Positions 14,017 through 22,749 of a stretch of 32,483 bases of DNA are shown here, in pieces. The notes below the pieces were generated by a model. It worked only from the letters and a program-made list of their open reading frames with translations, was not told the DNA's origin and ran no database searches. Made by a program: the position numbers and the translations under genes. This DNA comes from JAVBKP01 sp031553975 (GTDB lineage: Bacteria > Bacillota > Clostridia > Peptostreptococcales > Anaerovoracaceae): positions 1 to 32,483 of the forward strand of contig JAVBKP010000128.1 in the NCBI GenBank assembly GCA_031553975.1, given 5' to 3'. The stretch's first letter is position 1; every line of letters starts with the position of its first letter.

Positions 14017-15327
14017 ATGAAAGTTGTTACTATTGGAGGTGGCTCTAGCTATACGCCCGAACTGGCGGAAGGCTTTATCAAAAGAGCTGCTACGCTACCG
14101 CTCAAAGAATACTGGCTGGTAGATATCCCCGAGGGAAAAGAGAAACAAGAAATCAACGCTGCTCTCATTAGGCGTATGGCTAAAAAAGCTGGATTAAATT
14201 TTGAGGTGCATACCTCTTATGATCGCAGAGAAGCTTTGTCTGGCGCTGCTTTTGTCACTACACAATTGCGCGTAGGGGGGCTAGAAGCCCGTGAAAAGGA
14301 TGAGATGATTCCCCTTTCCCATGGAATGATTGGTCAAGAAACCAATGGTGCTGGTGGTATGTTTAAAGCACTTCGTACCATACCGGTCATGATGGAGATT
14401 GCAAAAGATGTCCATGAGCTTTGCCCCGATGCTTGGATTATTAACTTTACCAATCCAAGTGGCATGGTTACAGAAGCTTTGTTGAAATATAGCGTCCATA
14501 AAAAGGTAATTGGGCTTTGCAATGTTCCTATCCACATGGAACGTTCTATATGCCAAATTCTCGATGTAGCCCCCGAGCGGATTCGTGTTGAGTTTGCAGG
14601 GCTAAATCACTTGGTGCACGGTCTAAAAATACTTTTAGATGGCATCGATGTAACTGAGGACACTCTCAAAAAAGTCTATGACCCAAATAGAAAGACTGTA
14701 TTTACTGTAAAAAACGTGATACCTGTTGATTATGATTATGAATTTGTCACCAGCTTAGGTGCATTGCTTTGTCCGTATCACAATTATTATTTTAAAAGTA
14801 GTACAATGCTAAAAAAAGAACTAGAAGAATATGAACACGGTGTGTCTAGGGCTATGACTGTGCAAAAAATAGAAAAAGAATTATTTGAAATATACGCAGA
14901 CGAAAATCTAGATATAAAGCCTAAGCAATTAGAAGAGCGTGGTGGTGCGTTTTACTCTGAGGCTGCTTGCCGATTAATCGAATCCATTTACACGGATAAG
15001 AAAGACATTCAACCTGTGGATACCTTTAACAACGGAGCTATTACCGGCATCGCTCATGATAGTGTTGTGGAGATAAGCTGTATCATCACTAAAAACGGCC
15101 CTCTTCCAATCAATGTTGGCAATTTGCCACTCCCAGTCAATGGTCTTGTGCATCAGCTTAAATCATTTGAGACTTTAGTCATCAATGCTGCCATAGAAAA
15201 GGATTTGAGTAAGGCGTTTCTCGCTCTTTGCATCAATCCACTTACTGATGATGATTCTACCGCTAGAATTGTCTTTGATGAGCTAGTAGATGCCCACAAA
15301 AAATATCTAACGGCCTATTTTAAATAG
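14017..15327 (+). CDS. chbF: GH4 family 6-phospho-glycosidase
   Basis: A 436-residue glycoside hydrolase of family 4, which cleaves phospho-disaccharides by an unusual NAD- and Mn-dependent oxidation-elimination route. It starts with the dinucleotide loop VVTIGGGSSYTPEL. NFTNPSGMVTEAL lies at about 143-155. The metal-binding CNVP is at residues 168-171 and GLNH at 195-198. The catalytic tyrosine is expected in the DYDYEFVTSLGA region. In E. coli ChbF acts on mono-deacetylated chitobiose-6-phosphate from ChbG, yielding GlcN-6-phosphate and GlcNAc; the adjacent chbG supports the same role here. AAAGGAGG precedes ATG. A 6-phospho-beta-glucosidase acting on cellobiose cannot be excluded from sequence alone. 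Confidence 0.9.
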   Translation: MKVVTIGGGSSYTPELAEGFIKRAATLPLKEYWLVDIPEGKEKQEINAALIRRMAKKAGLNFEVHTSYDRREALSGAAFVTTQLRVGGLEAREKDEMIPLSHGMIGQETNGAGGMFKALRTIPVMMEIAKDVHELCPDAWIINFTNPSGMVTEALLKYSVHKKVIGLCNVPIHMERSICQILDVAPERIRVEFAGLNHLVHGLKILLDGIDVTEDTLKKVYDPNRKTVFTVKNVIPVDYDYEFVTSLGALLCPYHNYYFKSSTMLKKELEEYEHGVSRAMTVQKIEKELFEIYADENLDIKPKQLEERGGAFYSEAACRLIESIYTDKKDIQPVDTFNNGAITGIAHDSVVEISCIITKNGPLPINVGNLPLPVNGLVHQLKSFETLVINAAIEKDLSKAFLALCINPLTDDDSTARIVFDELVDAHKKYLTAYFK

Positions 15328-15366
15328 CAACTCACACTAGACTTTAGACTGAAAGGTGGGATAAAT

Positions 15367-16272
15367 TTGTTTTATCTAGGAATTGATGGTGGCGGCACCA
15401 AGAGCAGATTAATGGCTGCAGATGATGACGGGAATTTGTATGGGCCCTATATTGGTGGTTCTACCAACCTTAATTCAAATTCTATGGAAACGATCACAAA
15501 AAATATACAGCAATTAATCGATGAATTTTTGAAAGATCAAAACCTAGGGGCTGAGAGCATCACTTCGTTTTGTTTAGGCAGCGCAGGCGTTGATCGTATG
15601 CAGGATGTAAAAACCTATACTGACATTTTGCGTAATGTACCTCTTCTCTGTCCTGTCCAAGTGGTCAATGATGTTGAAATAGCCCTAGAAAGCGAAACCC
15701 AAGGAAATCCTGGCGTGGTTATCATCTCAGGCACCGGTTCTGTGGCGGTAGGTAAAAATGGCGATAATGAAGTCGCTCGTGCTGGAGGCTGGGGACACTT
15801 GTTAGGGGATGAGGGCAGCGCGTATTGGATTGCAACACAAGGCATTAAAAAGGCATTGCACGCCTTTGATGGTCGTGGTCCAAAGACAATGTTGGTGGAC
15901 CGGTTTTGTGTTGAGTTAGCCCTTGAAAACGTTACCGATATACTAGATTTGGTATATACTCCTAATTTTAACAAATCAGATTTAGCTGCTTTGGCTCTTC
16001 ATGTGCATTATGCGGCAGAGTTAAACGATGCTGTTTCCCTGCAAATATTGGACGAGGCGGCTGAAGGTCTTTATTTACACGCAAAGGCAATATTTGCCCA
16101 ATTAAATCTTCCAAAGGACAGTGCCATCATTCTCAGTGGCGGCACCATAGAGGGGTCTAAGCTACTAAATGCCAAACTTATTGACAAGCTGGCACCCCTT
16201 AGCTCAAAAGTTAAAGTAAGGAGCCAGGAGCCATGTTTTGGTGCTATATCCCTCGCTCGCAAGTTAGTTTAA
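15367..16272 (+). CDS. BadF/BcrA-type amino-sugar kinase
   Basis: A 301-residue ASKHA-fold kinase resembling mammalian N-acetylglucosamine kinase and bacterial glucosamine kinases. It has the phosphate-1 loop GIDGGGTKSR at residues 5-14, the adenosine motif VVIISGTGSVAVG, the ARAGGWGHLLGDEGSAYW block typical of GlcNAc kinases, and SGGTIEGS near the C-terminus. The start is TTG at 15367 with AAAGGTGGG upstream. It would phosphorylate the non-reducing sugar freed by the GH4 enzyme. If that is GlcNAc, NagA is needed next and is not in this window; if it is GlcN, the product enters NagB directly. Confidence 0.85.
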   Translation: MFYLGIDGGGTKSRLMAADDDGNLYGPYIGGSTNLNSNSMETITKNIQQLIDEFLKDQNLGAESITSFCLGSAGVDRMQDVKTYTDILRNVPLLCPVQVVNDVEIALESETQGNPGVVIISGTGSVAVGKNGDNEVARAGGWGHLLGDEGSAYWIATQGIKKALHAFDGRGPKTMLVDRFCVELALENVTDILDLVYTPNFNKSDLAALALHVHYAAELNDAVSLQILDEAAEGLYLHAKAIFAQLNLPKDSAIILSGGTIEGSKLLNAKLIDKLAPLSSKVKVRSQEPCFGAISLARKLV

Positions 16273-16290
16273 TAATAAGGAGACAATAAA

Positions 16291-16563
16291 ATGATTGAAA
16301 AGAAATTTACAGTTCGTAATAAATCTGGACTTCATGTTAGACCCGCCGGTGTTCTTGCTAGTGCTATGGGCAAATACAACTGTGATGCAAAAGTTGTATA
16401 CAATGGTGGCACCTACAATGCCAAAAGCGTAATCAATGTTTTGGCTGCTGCCATAAAAAAAGATGCCGAAATCACCCTAATCATAGATGGTGCAGATGAA
16501 GTGAACGCTATGAATGAAGCAACTAAACTTATAGAATCTGGCCTGGGTGAAGGCTTAGAATAG
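16291..16563 (+). CDS. ptsH: Phosphocarrier protein HPr
   Basis: A 90-residue HPr. His15 in SGLHVRPAG receives phosphate from enzyme I, and Ser46 in NAKSVINVL is the position phosphorylated by HPr kinase in Firmicutes, so both functions are possible in principle. The sequence around Ser46 lacks the usual S-I-M-G-V-M and reads S-V-I-N-V-L. AAGGAG precedes ATG. It lies 18 bases after the kinase and 18 before enzyme I inside the chitooligosaccharide operon, an unusual place for a general PTS gene. It may be a dedicated second copy or the cell's only one. Confidence 0.95.
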   Translation: MIEKKFTVRNKSGLHVRPAGVLASAMGKYNCDAKVVYNGGTYNAKSVINVLAAAIKKDAEITLIIDGADEVNAMNEATKLIESGLGEGLE

Positions 16564-16581
16564 TCAAAGGGGGCATATGAA

Positions 16582-18291
16582 ATGCTAAAAGGATCTCCTG
16601 CATCTGACGGAATCGGCATTGGCCATGCCGTATTGGTTGACCAAGAAGAAATTGTAGCTATAAAACGCGAGATTTTAAACAAAGAAGCCGAAAAACAACG
16701 ATTTTCTGAGGCCATGGATACGTTTTGCGCCAGCACGCTAGCCCATGCAGAAAAAGTCAAAGTCAAAATTGGTGAAGAGGAAGCGAATATTCTTGTTGCA
16801 CACACTGTTTTGGCCCAAGACCCAGAACTACTAAAAGAAATCAACGCTACCATCGAGAGAGAAAGTGTTTGTGCTGAGTATGCCTTTGCCGCTGCTTGTG
16901 ACCAATATATTACCCTATTCTCCTCTTTAGAAGATGAGTTAATAAGAGCAAGGGCCGCTGATTTTCGCGATATCAAACACAGGTTACTCTGCATACTTCT
17001 AGATATTACACCTGTAAATCTAGAGAAAGTTGCCGCTGGCAGTATACTCATAGCCGAGGATATTTCTCCTAGCCAAGCTACTATGCTAAATCCACATAAA
17101 GTCGCTGGTATTGTTACGAAAATAGGCACTAAATTTTCTCATATTGCTATTATAGCTCGTGCTATGCAAATCCCAGCCGTAGTAGCCGTTGATGACCTTC
17201 TTTCCATTGTGAAAGATAATGATACTCTCATACTAGATGGACATGCTGGTGATGTATATATAAATCCAACACCTGTGGAGCTTCGTCATTATGAAAAACT
17301 GCAAAAGAAAGAGCAGTTGCTCAAAGATGAGCTTCAAGCCTTTAAGGATAAAGCCACTCTTACAGCAGATGGGCAGCGTATACTATTGGCTGCTAACTTA
17401 GCTGTAACAAACGAGTTGGAACTGATTACTGAAAATAAGGCAGATGGTATTGGCCTGTATAGAACTGAATTTTTGTATATGAATGCCTCTGTCCTACCGA
17501 CTGAGGAGCAACAGTTCGCCTCCTACAAGGAGGTGGCACAAGCCCTTGGCAGCGAGCCAGTTATCATTCGTACCCTTGATATTGGTGGCGATAAAGATAT
17601 TCCATACATGGGACTTCAAAAGGAAGAAAACCCTTTTCTTGGGTATAGAGCCATTCGTTTTTGCCTAAATAGGCATGATATTTTTAAGGCACAACTATCT
17701 GCCCTACTTAGAGCTAGTGCTTTTGGTAATATCAAAATCATGATTCCAATGATCTCTGGTATTGCTGAAGTTCGTGCCAGCAAAGAGATTTTAGCAGAAG
17801 TTAAAAAGGATTTAGATGCCCAAGGGATCTCTTACGATAAGGACATTCAGCTTGGTATTATGGTGGAAACACCTGCCGCCGCTCTTTGTGCCGAGTTCCT
17901 AGCAAAGGAAGTGGATTTTTTCAGCATTGGTACCAATGACTTAACCCAATATACCTTGGCTGTGGATCGTGGCAATGAAAACGTTGCCTCCTTATATACG
18001 CCTTTCCACCCTGCTGTACTTCGTATGATTAAGAGTACTGTAGATGGTGCGAAAAAGTCGGGTATCCTAGTTGGAATTTGCGGGGAAGCTGGTTCTGACC
18101 CTCTAATGGTGCCGCTTTTGATAGGTCTAGGGGTAGAGGAACTTAGCGTAAGCTCTTCTGCTATATTGCCTACTAGAAAGCTATTATCTACCCTTTCTAA
18201 GAAGCATTGGGAAGATTTTGCCAGAGAAGCTTTATCTCTTCAAACACCTGGTGAAGTCATTGATTTTGTAAAAAGTAAACTTGAACTTTAG
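16582..18291 (+). CDS. ptsI: PTS enzyme I (PEP-protein phosphotransferase)
   Basis: A 569-residue enzyme that transfers phosphate from PEP to HPr. The N-terminal part carries the HPr-binding helices and the phosphohistidine domain with His187 in TKFSHIAIIARAMQIPAVV (usually TSHSAIMAR). The C-terminal PEP-binding barrel has YRTEFLYMN, LDIGGDKDIPYM, FFSIGTNDLTQYTLAVDR and the catalytic cysteine in GICGEAGSDP. Length is normal. Replacement of the typical T-S-H-S by F-S-H-I near the active histidine is slightly divergent. AAAGGGGG lies upstream. It is co-directional with HPr and nagB in one operon, so the phosphorelay to this sugar is fully encoded locally. Confidence 0.96.
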   Translation: MLKGSPASDGIGIGHAVLVDQEEIVAIKREILNKEAEKQRFSEAMDTFCASTLAHAEKVKVKIGEEEANILVAHTVLAQDPELLKEINATIERESVCAEYAFAAACDQYITLFSSLEDELIRARAADFRDIKHRLLCILLDITPVNLEKVAAGSILIAEDISPSQATMLNPHKVAGIVTKIGTKFSHIAIIARAMQIPAVVAVDDLLSIVKDNDTLILDGHAGDVYINPTPVELRHYEKLQKKEQLLKDELQAFKDKATLTADGQRILLAANLAVTNELELITENKADGIGLYRTEFLYMNASVLPTEEQQFASYKEVAQALGSEPVIIRTLDIGGDKDIPYMGLQKEENPFLGYRAIRFCLNRHDIFKAQLSALLRASAFGNIKIMIPMISGIAEVRASKEILAEVKKDLDAQGISYDKDIQLGIMVETPAAALCAEFLAKEVDFFSIGTNDLTQYTLAVDRGNENVASLYTPFHPAVLRMIKSTVDGAKKSGILVGICGEAGSDPLMVPLLIGLGVEELSVSSSAILPTRKLLSTLSKKHWEDFAREALSLQTPGEVIDFVKSKLEL

Positions 18292-18307
18292 TAATGGAGT
18301 GTGAGAA

Positions 18308-19012
18308 ATGAATTATATTGCAGTAAAGAGCTATGAATCTTTAAGCAAGCAAGCCGCGTTGCTTATAGCGGCACAGATATTGAATAAACCGAATTCTGTA
18401 CTTGGCTTTGCCACTGGCTCATCTCCTATCGGAACATATGAAGAACTTGTGAGCATGTACAAGCAAGGAATTCTGGATTTTAGCAAGGTTACTACTTATA
18501 ACCTAGATGAATATGTAGGATCTGATGAGAATGACAAAAATGGCTATCGATATTTTATGAATGAGCATCTATTTAGCAAGGTAAATGTGGATATGGATGC
18601 TACCCACGTGCCAAATGGAGTGTGTGAAGACCCTACCCATGAAGGCAAGAGATATGAAGATATGATTGTTGGTGCAGGCGGTGTTGATATTCAGTTGTTA
18701 GGAATTGGACTCAACGGTCATATCGGGTTCAATGAGCCTGATACACATTTTCCTGATACAACACATCTTGTAGACTTGACAGAGAGTACCATCAAAGCAA
18801 ATGCTAGGTTTTATGCCAACGAGGCTGAAGTGCCTAGAAAGGCTATTACTATGGGCGTAGGCACTATTATGCGTGCTCGTAAGGTAATACTTCTTGCCAC
18901 AAAGGGAAAAGAGGAGATTATTCAACGATCAATGTATGGTCCTATCTCACCTGATGTTCCCGCATCGATCTTGCAACTGCATCCTGATGTGACAGTGATA
19001 GAAGTTATTTAG
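18308..19012 (+). CDS. nagB: Glucosamine-6-phosphate deaminase
   Basis: Converts GlcN-6-phosphate to fructose-6-phosphate and ammonia, joining amino-sugar breakdown to glycolysis. The 234-residue protein has FATGSSPIGTYEEL (phosphate loop), TYNLDEYVG with the catalytic aspartate, LLGIGLNGHIGFNEP with the catalytic histidine, and the TMGVGTIMRARKVILLATKG block. It is a compact form without the C-terminal extension and allosteric loop of the E. coli enzyme. GGAGTG precedes ATG. It is the last gene of the operon and ends 15 bases before a palindromic repeat serving as terminator. Confidence 0.96.
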   Translation: MNYIAVKSYESLSKQAALLIAAQILNKPNSVLGFATGSSPIGTYEELVSMYKQGILDFSKVTTYNLDEYVGSDENDKNGYRYFMNEHLFSKVNVDMDATHVPNGVCEDPTHEGKRYEDMIVGAGGVDIQLLGIGLNGHIGFNEPDTHFPDTTHLVDLTESTIKANARFYANEAEVPRKAITMGVGTIMRARKVILLATKGKEEIIQRSMYGPISPDVPASILQLHPDVTVIEVI

Positions 19013-19027
19013 TCATTTGTAATCATT

Positions 19028-19085
19028 GGGGACGGTTCTAATTTGCTGACCGAAAGGTCATAAAATTAGAACCGTCCCCTTTTTT
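19028..19085 (+). terminator. Palindromic repeat copy 1, acting as operon terminator
   Basis: GGGGACGGTTCTAATTT (19028-19044) pairs perfectly with its 17-base complement at 19063-19079. Inside is a second stem, TGACC-GAAA-GGTCA, with a GNRA-type loop. Six Ts follow (19080-19085), giving a strong plus-strand terminator for the chitooligosaccharide operon. The same arms recur at 19554-19598 and 26515-26555, so this is one copy of a dispersed repeat, not an ordinary terminator. Confidence 0.92.
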
Positions 19086-19097
19086 GATAGCGTTGCC

Positions 19098-22000
19098 CTA
19101 TATGGCAACTGCTTTTTCTATACTAAAAAGATATAAATATGTTTCAGCTACTTTTATCCCTTTTATTTCTTCTATAGCGGATTTGTATAACTCTAGTTGA
19201 GGGCGGTATCTTTGGACGATGTTTTCAACCGCCCCGCCGTCATTCTTATCGACAAAGTCCGTCTTGTAGTCCACCAAAATATACTTGTCCCCTTCTCGAA
19301 AATAACAGTCAATGGCACCTTGAATCAATATTGTTTCGTCAGTGCCCTTGAGTTCATCTAGATAGTCTCCTGCTGATTTTTTTAAGTTAAAGGCTTGCTC
19401 TTTATAGCACTCATCTGCCTTGGCCATTCGGCGGCCTATTGGACTATCAAGGAAATTCACCACTTTGGTTATGCTGACGCTATCCGCTTCGTCTCGGGTT
19501 AACATTTCCAAATCGACCATTTGGTCAATTTGCTTGACAATTTTCTCTTCTTTGGGGACGGTTCTAATTTTGCTACCGCTACAATTAGAACCGTCCCCAA
19601 TAACTGACCAGGCAGTTAGGTCTAGGTGCTGGATAACTGTGTGCATGGCGGTTCCGCGCTCTGTAGCTGTTAGCCTGCTTTGGGTTGCATTAAGTTCTTC
19701 GGGAATGTCGAGGGCTGGAATGTTTTTTAATACTCTGTTTGTGTGTATATCTTTCATGTCTGAGACGGCATACTTGGATGGCAGCTTTGATGCCTGTTTA
19801 TGCCCATATTCCCATGATAGCCTTCTGTGAATCTTCTCTTTCCATGAATCATTCTCTACTTCAAATCCATTGTTGATACCATGTATAATCTGTTCCTTGT
19901 GGGAATTCGCGGCTTCTTTATAGGCTGTCATATGCTCTCTATTATGGATGATTGGCATGATTTGGCTACCTTCCAAACTTGGAATAATCCAATCAAAAAA
20001 ACAACCTGCATTCACGGCTTCCTTAGGTCCTTTGAGTCGATATTTTTCCATAGACTTCTCAACATCTTTTAATGTGCCTAGTAGCACCAGCTTATCCCTG
20101 GCTCTAGTAAGTGCTACATATAGAATACGCATTTCCTCGGCGATTGCTTCTCTTTTTTCCCTCTGCTCGATGACCTCCTGCACAAAAGTCTTGCTATATG
20201 CAAAGGTCTCTGGCTCTACATATCGCAACCCTATTCCCATGTCTTTGTGTAGGTTCACTTTGTATGAGTCTTTCATCATATTGAATTTTCTACCTACTCC
20301 TCCCACTATCACCAATGGGAATTCAAGTCCCTTACTTTTATGTATTGTCATCATCCTGACCACCTGGTCATTTTCTCCTAGCAATTTTACTTGACCCATG
20401 CTGACACCTGTTTTTTTCAGTTGCTCCACATAGGTGATGAATCCAAATAGACCTTTGGTATGTCCACTTTGAAAGTCCACGGCCTTGTCCACTAGCACCC
20501 TAAGGTTTGCCTGTCTCTGTAATCCACTTGGCATGGCACCTACATAGTCGTAGTATCCGCTGGTTCTCATGATCTCCCATAAAAGTTCTTCTAGTGGCAT
20601 CAGCCCTGCTAGCTGTTTCCATGAGGCTATTTTTTCTATCACTTTTTTGCATTTATCATCCCCTTCAGATGCCTTCCGAAAGGCTTCGTGATAGGGTATA
20701 TTTTTACCTTTTAATCGTATCTCTACCAGCTCTCCTGTGGTGAATCCAAATAGGCCAGAGCGAAGGATACTAAGAAGTGGTATATCTTGTTTTTTGTTAT
20801 CTATTATTTTTAGCAGGTTGAGAAACGTTCCGATTTCAATGGTATCAAAATATCCATCTGCTAACTCTGCATATATCGGTATCCCTTCTTTGTCAAAAAT
20901 CTCTTGGTACATAGCCCCAGGTCCTTTGACTGCACGAAAAAGTATAACCATATCCCTGTAAGTCATTGGTCTTTCAATGCCACGCTTGTCATCAAATATT
21001 GGCTTGCCTAAATTTTGTTTTATAATACGACTTGCCACCATGGCTTCTAACTCGGTTTTTTTCATCTCCTTGATCTCGTCATCTATATCATCAGCCATGT
21101 CATCGTCCATACTCTCATCTACCATGTGGACTTCCGCTGGATATGCAAGTTGCCCCGAATATCCTAATCCGTTGTAAAGCTTGGCATCTTCATCATAATC
21201 CATACCACAAGTGTCCTTGGTCATTGTGCACTCAAAAATCATATTGGTAAAGTCTATAACGCCTTGTTTGCTACGGAAGTTCTGGTTCAGGTCGATTTTT
21301 ATGCTCATTGGCACTTGTCTGTTTCTATATTTTTCATATTTTCCCATAAAAATCTCTGGTTCCGCTAGGCGAAATTTGTATATACTTTGCTTTATATCCC
21401 CTACCATGAACAGGTTGTTTTCGCGCTTGATCTTCCCAATTAAAGTTTCTTGGACAACATTACTGTCTTGGTACTCATCTACAAAAATGCATTGGAACTT
21501 GTCCCTATACTCTGCGGCAACTTGCTGATCTTCTAGTATTTTTAGTGCAAAATGCTCCGCATCATTAAAGTCAATGAGCCCTTTTTCTCTTTTTTTCTCG
21601 CCATACATCTGATGAAACTGTTCCACTAGCCCTTGCAGACATTTTGCGTCGTCATACGTGAGCCTAATTTCTTCCACAATCTCATTTAGCGACTTGTACA
21701 TATACTTTTCTGCTATATTTTTGATTATGGATTTTCCTTGGTCTCTAAGATATTTGACCTCTTCCTTTATCTCTTCAAAGTTAAGTTTGTCCTCTTTTTT
21801 AGCAACAAATGTCTCAAATTTTATTCCGGTAATCGCAACGGCAAATAGATCGTGATTTTGGCGATCCATCAATGATATAAGCTCTTCTAGTAGGTTAATA
21901 TCCTTTTGCGCCTTGATAGATATAGATTCTATATTGTTCTCATCCACCAATTCTTTTGTGCTGACCAAATAGTCCATAGCCCGTTCTAAATCTACTGTGA

Positions 22001-22637
22001 TTTGCTCCTGGACATATTGGTATGCCCAACTTTGCTTGAATCTTTCTTCATCAGCCTGTAGCTGCTCTACTTCAGATGCAAGCCATTGAAATGAATTGGG
22101 TATGCTCTGAATAAAGTCATATACGGCCATAATCATGGTGCGGACGTGATTTTCATTCCGGCTATCAGCGTACTTATGTAAAAACAAGTTAAAATTTGAA
22201 TTTTTATCCTGAAAATTTATCTCAAAAACCTGATCCAAACTCTCTATTTGTAGAATAGTCTTTTGGGTCTCATCACAGATTCTCACATCCGGCTTTATAT
22301 CTATCATATAGAAATATCTTTTGATTATATCAAGGCAAAAAGAATGAAATGTTGAAATATTAGCACTATGTATTCTGGAAAGCTGTTCACGCAAAAAAGG
22401 ATTGCCTGACTGCAACTCATCAGCAATAGCCTTTGTGATACGTTCCTTCATCTCCCCTGCTGCCGCTTTTGTGAATGTCACAACGAGCATCTGGTCAACG
22501 CCAATGCCATCTTTTACAATCAGCTGCTTGATTCGTTCCACCAGAACAGCAGTTTTACCAGATCCCGCTGCCGCTGAGACAAGTATGTTTTTGTCCCGCT
22601 CTTCGATGGCACTTTTTTGTGCTGGATTCCACTTCAT
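19098..22637 (-). CDS. addA: ATP-dependent helicase/nuclease subunit AddA
   Basis: AddA is the UvrD-like helicase and nuclease half of AddAB, which resects double-strand breaks and loads RecA. This 1179-residue version has Walker A AAAGSGKTAVL (K28), Walker B FVDEYQDSN, later helicase motifs QNFRSKQGV and TIHKSKGLEFPLVIV, and a C-terminal RecB-type nuclease with GAIDCYF and LVDYKTD. The start chosen is the ATG at 22637 after GGAGG; a longer frame from 22676 lacks a ribosome binding site. Residues 1014-1028 (GDGSNCSGSKIRTVP) are encoded by a palindromic repeat, lying between the helicase and nuclease parts just after RGTAMHTVIQHLDL. AddB is not adjacent: the upstream neighbour is divergent gpmI. 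Confidence 0.95.
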   Translation of the reverse strand: MKWNPAQKSAIEERDKNILVSAAAGSGKTAVLVERIKQLIVKDGIGVDQMLVVTFTKAAAGEMKERITKAIADELQSGNPFLREQLSRIHSANISTFHSFCLDIIKRYFYMIDIKPDVRICDETQKTILQIESLDQVFEINFQDKNSNFNLFLHKYADSRNENHVRTMIMAVYDFIQSIPNSFQWLASEVEQLQADEERFKQSWAYQYVQEQITVDLERAMDYLVSTKELVDENNIESISIKAQKDINLLEELISLMDRQNHDLFAVAITGIKFETFVAKKEDKLNFEEIKEEVKYLRDQGKSIIKNIAEKYMYKSLNEIVEEIRLTYDDAKCLQGLVEQFHQMYGEKKREKGLIDFNDAEHFALKILEDQQVAAEYRDKFQCIFVDEYQDSNVVQETLIGKIKRENNLFMVGDIKQSIYKFRLAEPEIFMGKYEKYRNRQVPMSIKIDLNQNFRSKQGVIDFTNMIFECTMTKDTCGMDYDEDAKLYNGLGYSGQLAYPAEVHMVDESMDDDMADDIDDEIKEMKKTELEAMVASRIIKQNLGKPIFDDKRGIERPMTYRDMVILFRAVKGPGAMYQEIFDKEGIPIYAELADGYFDTIEIGTFLNLLKIIDNKKQDIPLLSILRSGLFGFTTGELVEIRLKGKNIPYHEAFRKASEGDDKCKKVIEKIASWKQLAGLMPLEELLWEIMRTSGYYDYVGAMPSGLQRQANLRVLVDKAVDFQSGHTKGLFGFITYVEQLKKTGVSMGQVKLLGENDQVVRMMTIHKSKGLEFPLVIVGGVGRKFNMMKDSYKVNLHKDMGIGLRYVEPETFAYSKTFVQEVIEQREKREAIAEEMRILYVALTRARDKLVLLGTLKDVEKSMEKYRLKGPKEAVNAGCFFDWIIPSLEGSQIMPIIHNREHMTAYKEAANSHKEQIIHGINNGFEVENDSWKEKIHRRLSWEYGHKQASKLPSKYAVSDMKDIHTNRVLKNIPALDIPEELNATQSRLTATERGTAMHTVIQHLDLTAWSVIGDGSNCSGSKIRTVPKEEKIVKQIDQMVDLEMLTRDEADSVSITKVVNFLDSPIGRRMAKADECYKEQAFNLKKSAGDYLDELKGTDETILIQGAIDCYFREGDKYILVDYKTDFVDKNDGGAVENIVQRYRPQLELYKSAIEEIKGIKVAETYLYLFSIEKAVAI
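19554..19598. repeat. Palindromic repeat copy 2, inside addA
   Basis: GGGGACGGTTCTAATT (19554-19569) and its exact 16-base complement (19583-19598) flank a 14-base loop, 45 bases in all. It lies within addA and keeps the frame, encoding 15 residues from G1014 to P1028 on the minus strand. The arms match copy 1 exactly over 16 bases; the loop differs. Confidence 0.93.
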
Positions 22638-22695
22638 TTTTTTCCTCCAATTCAACATTTTTTCTATGAATATCATATCATTTTTTTGCTAAAAA

Positions 22696-22704
22696 TGGTA
22701 TACT
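22696..22704 (+). promoter_or_regulatory. Extended -10 promoter of the gpmI operon
   Basis: TGGTATACT matches the extended -10 form (TGnTATAAT-like), and the -35 region is weak. On the other strand TATAGT (22707-22702) with TTCAAT about 17 bases upstream could be the addA promoter, so the two divergent promoters overlap and may compete. Confidence 0.5.
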
Positions 22705-22749
22705 ATAAGGCATAAAACATGGTATTGAATTAGAAAAGAGGGACATCAC

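Noticed and set aside
16413..17129. 238-codon minus-strand frame opposite HPr and enzyme I
   Set aside because: It is Ser/Ala-rich shadow translation crossing two real genes, with no start signal.
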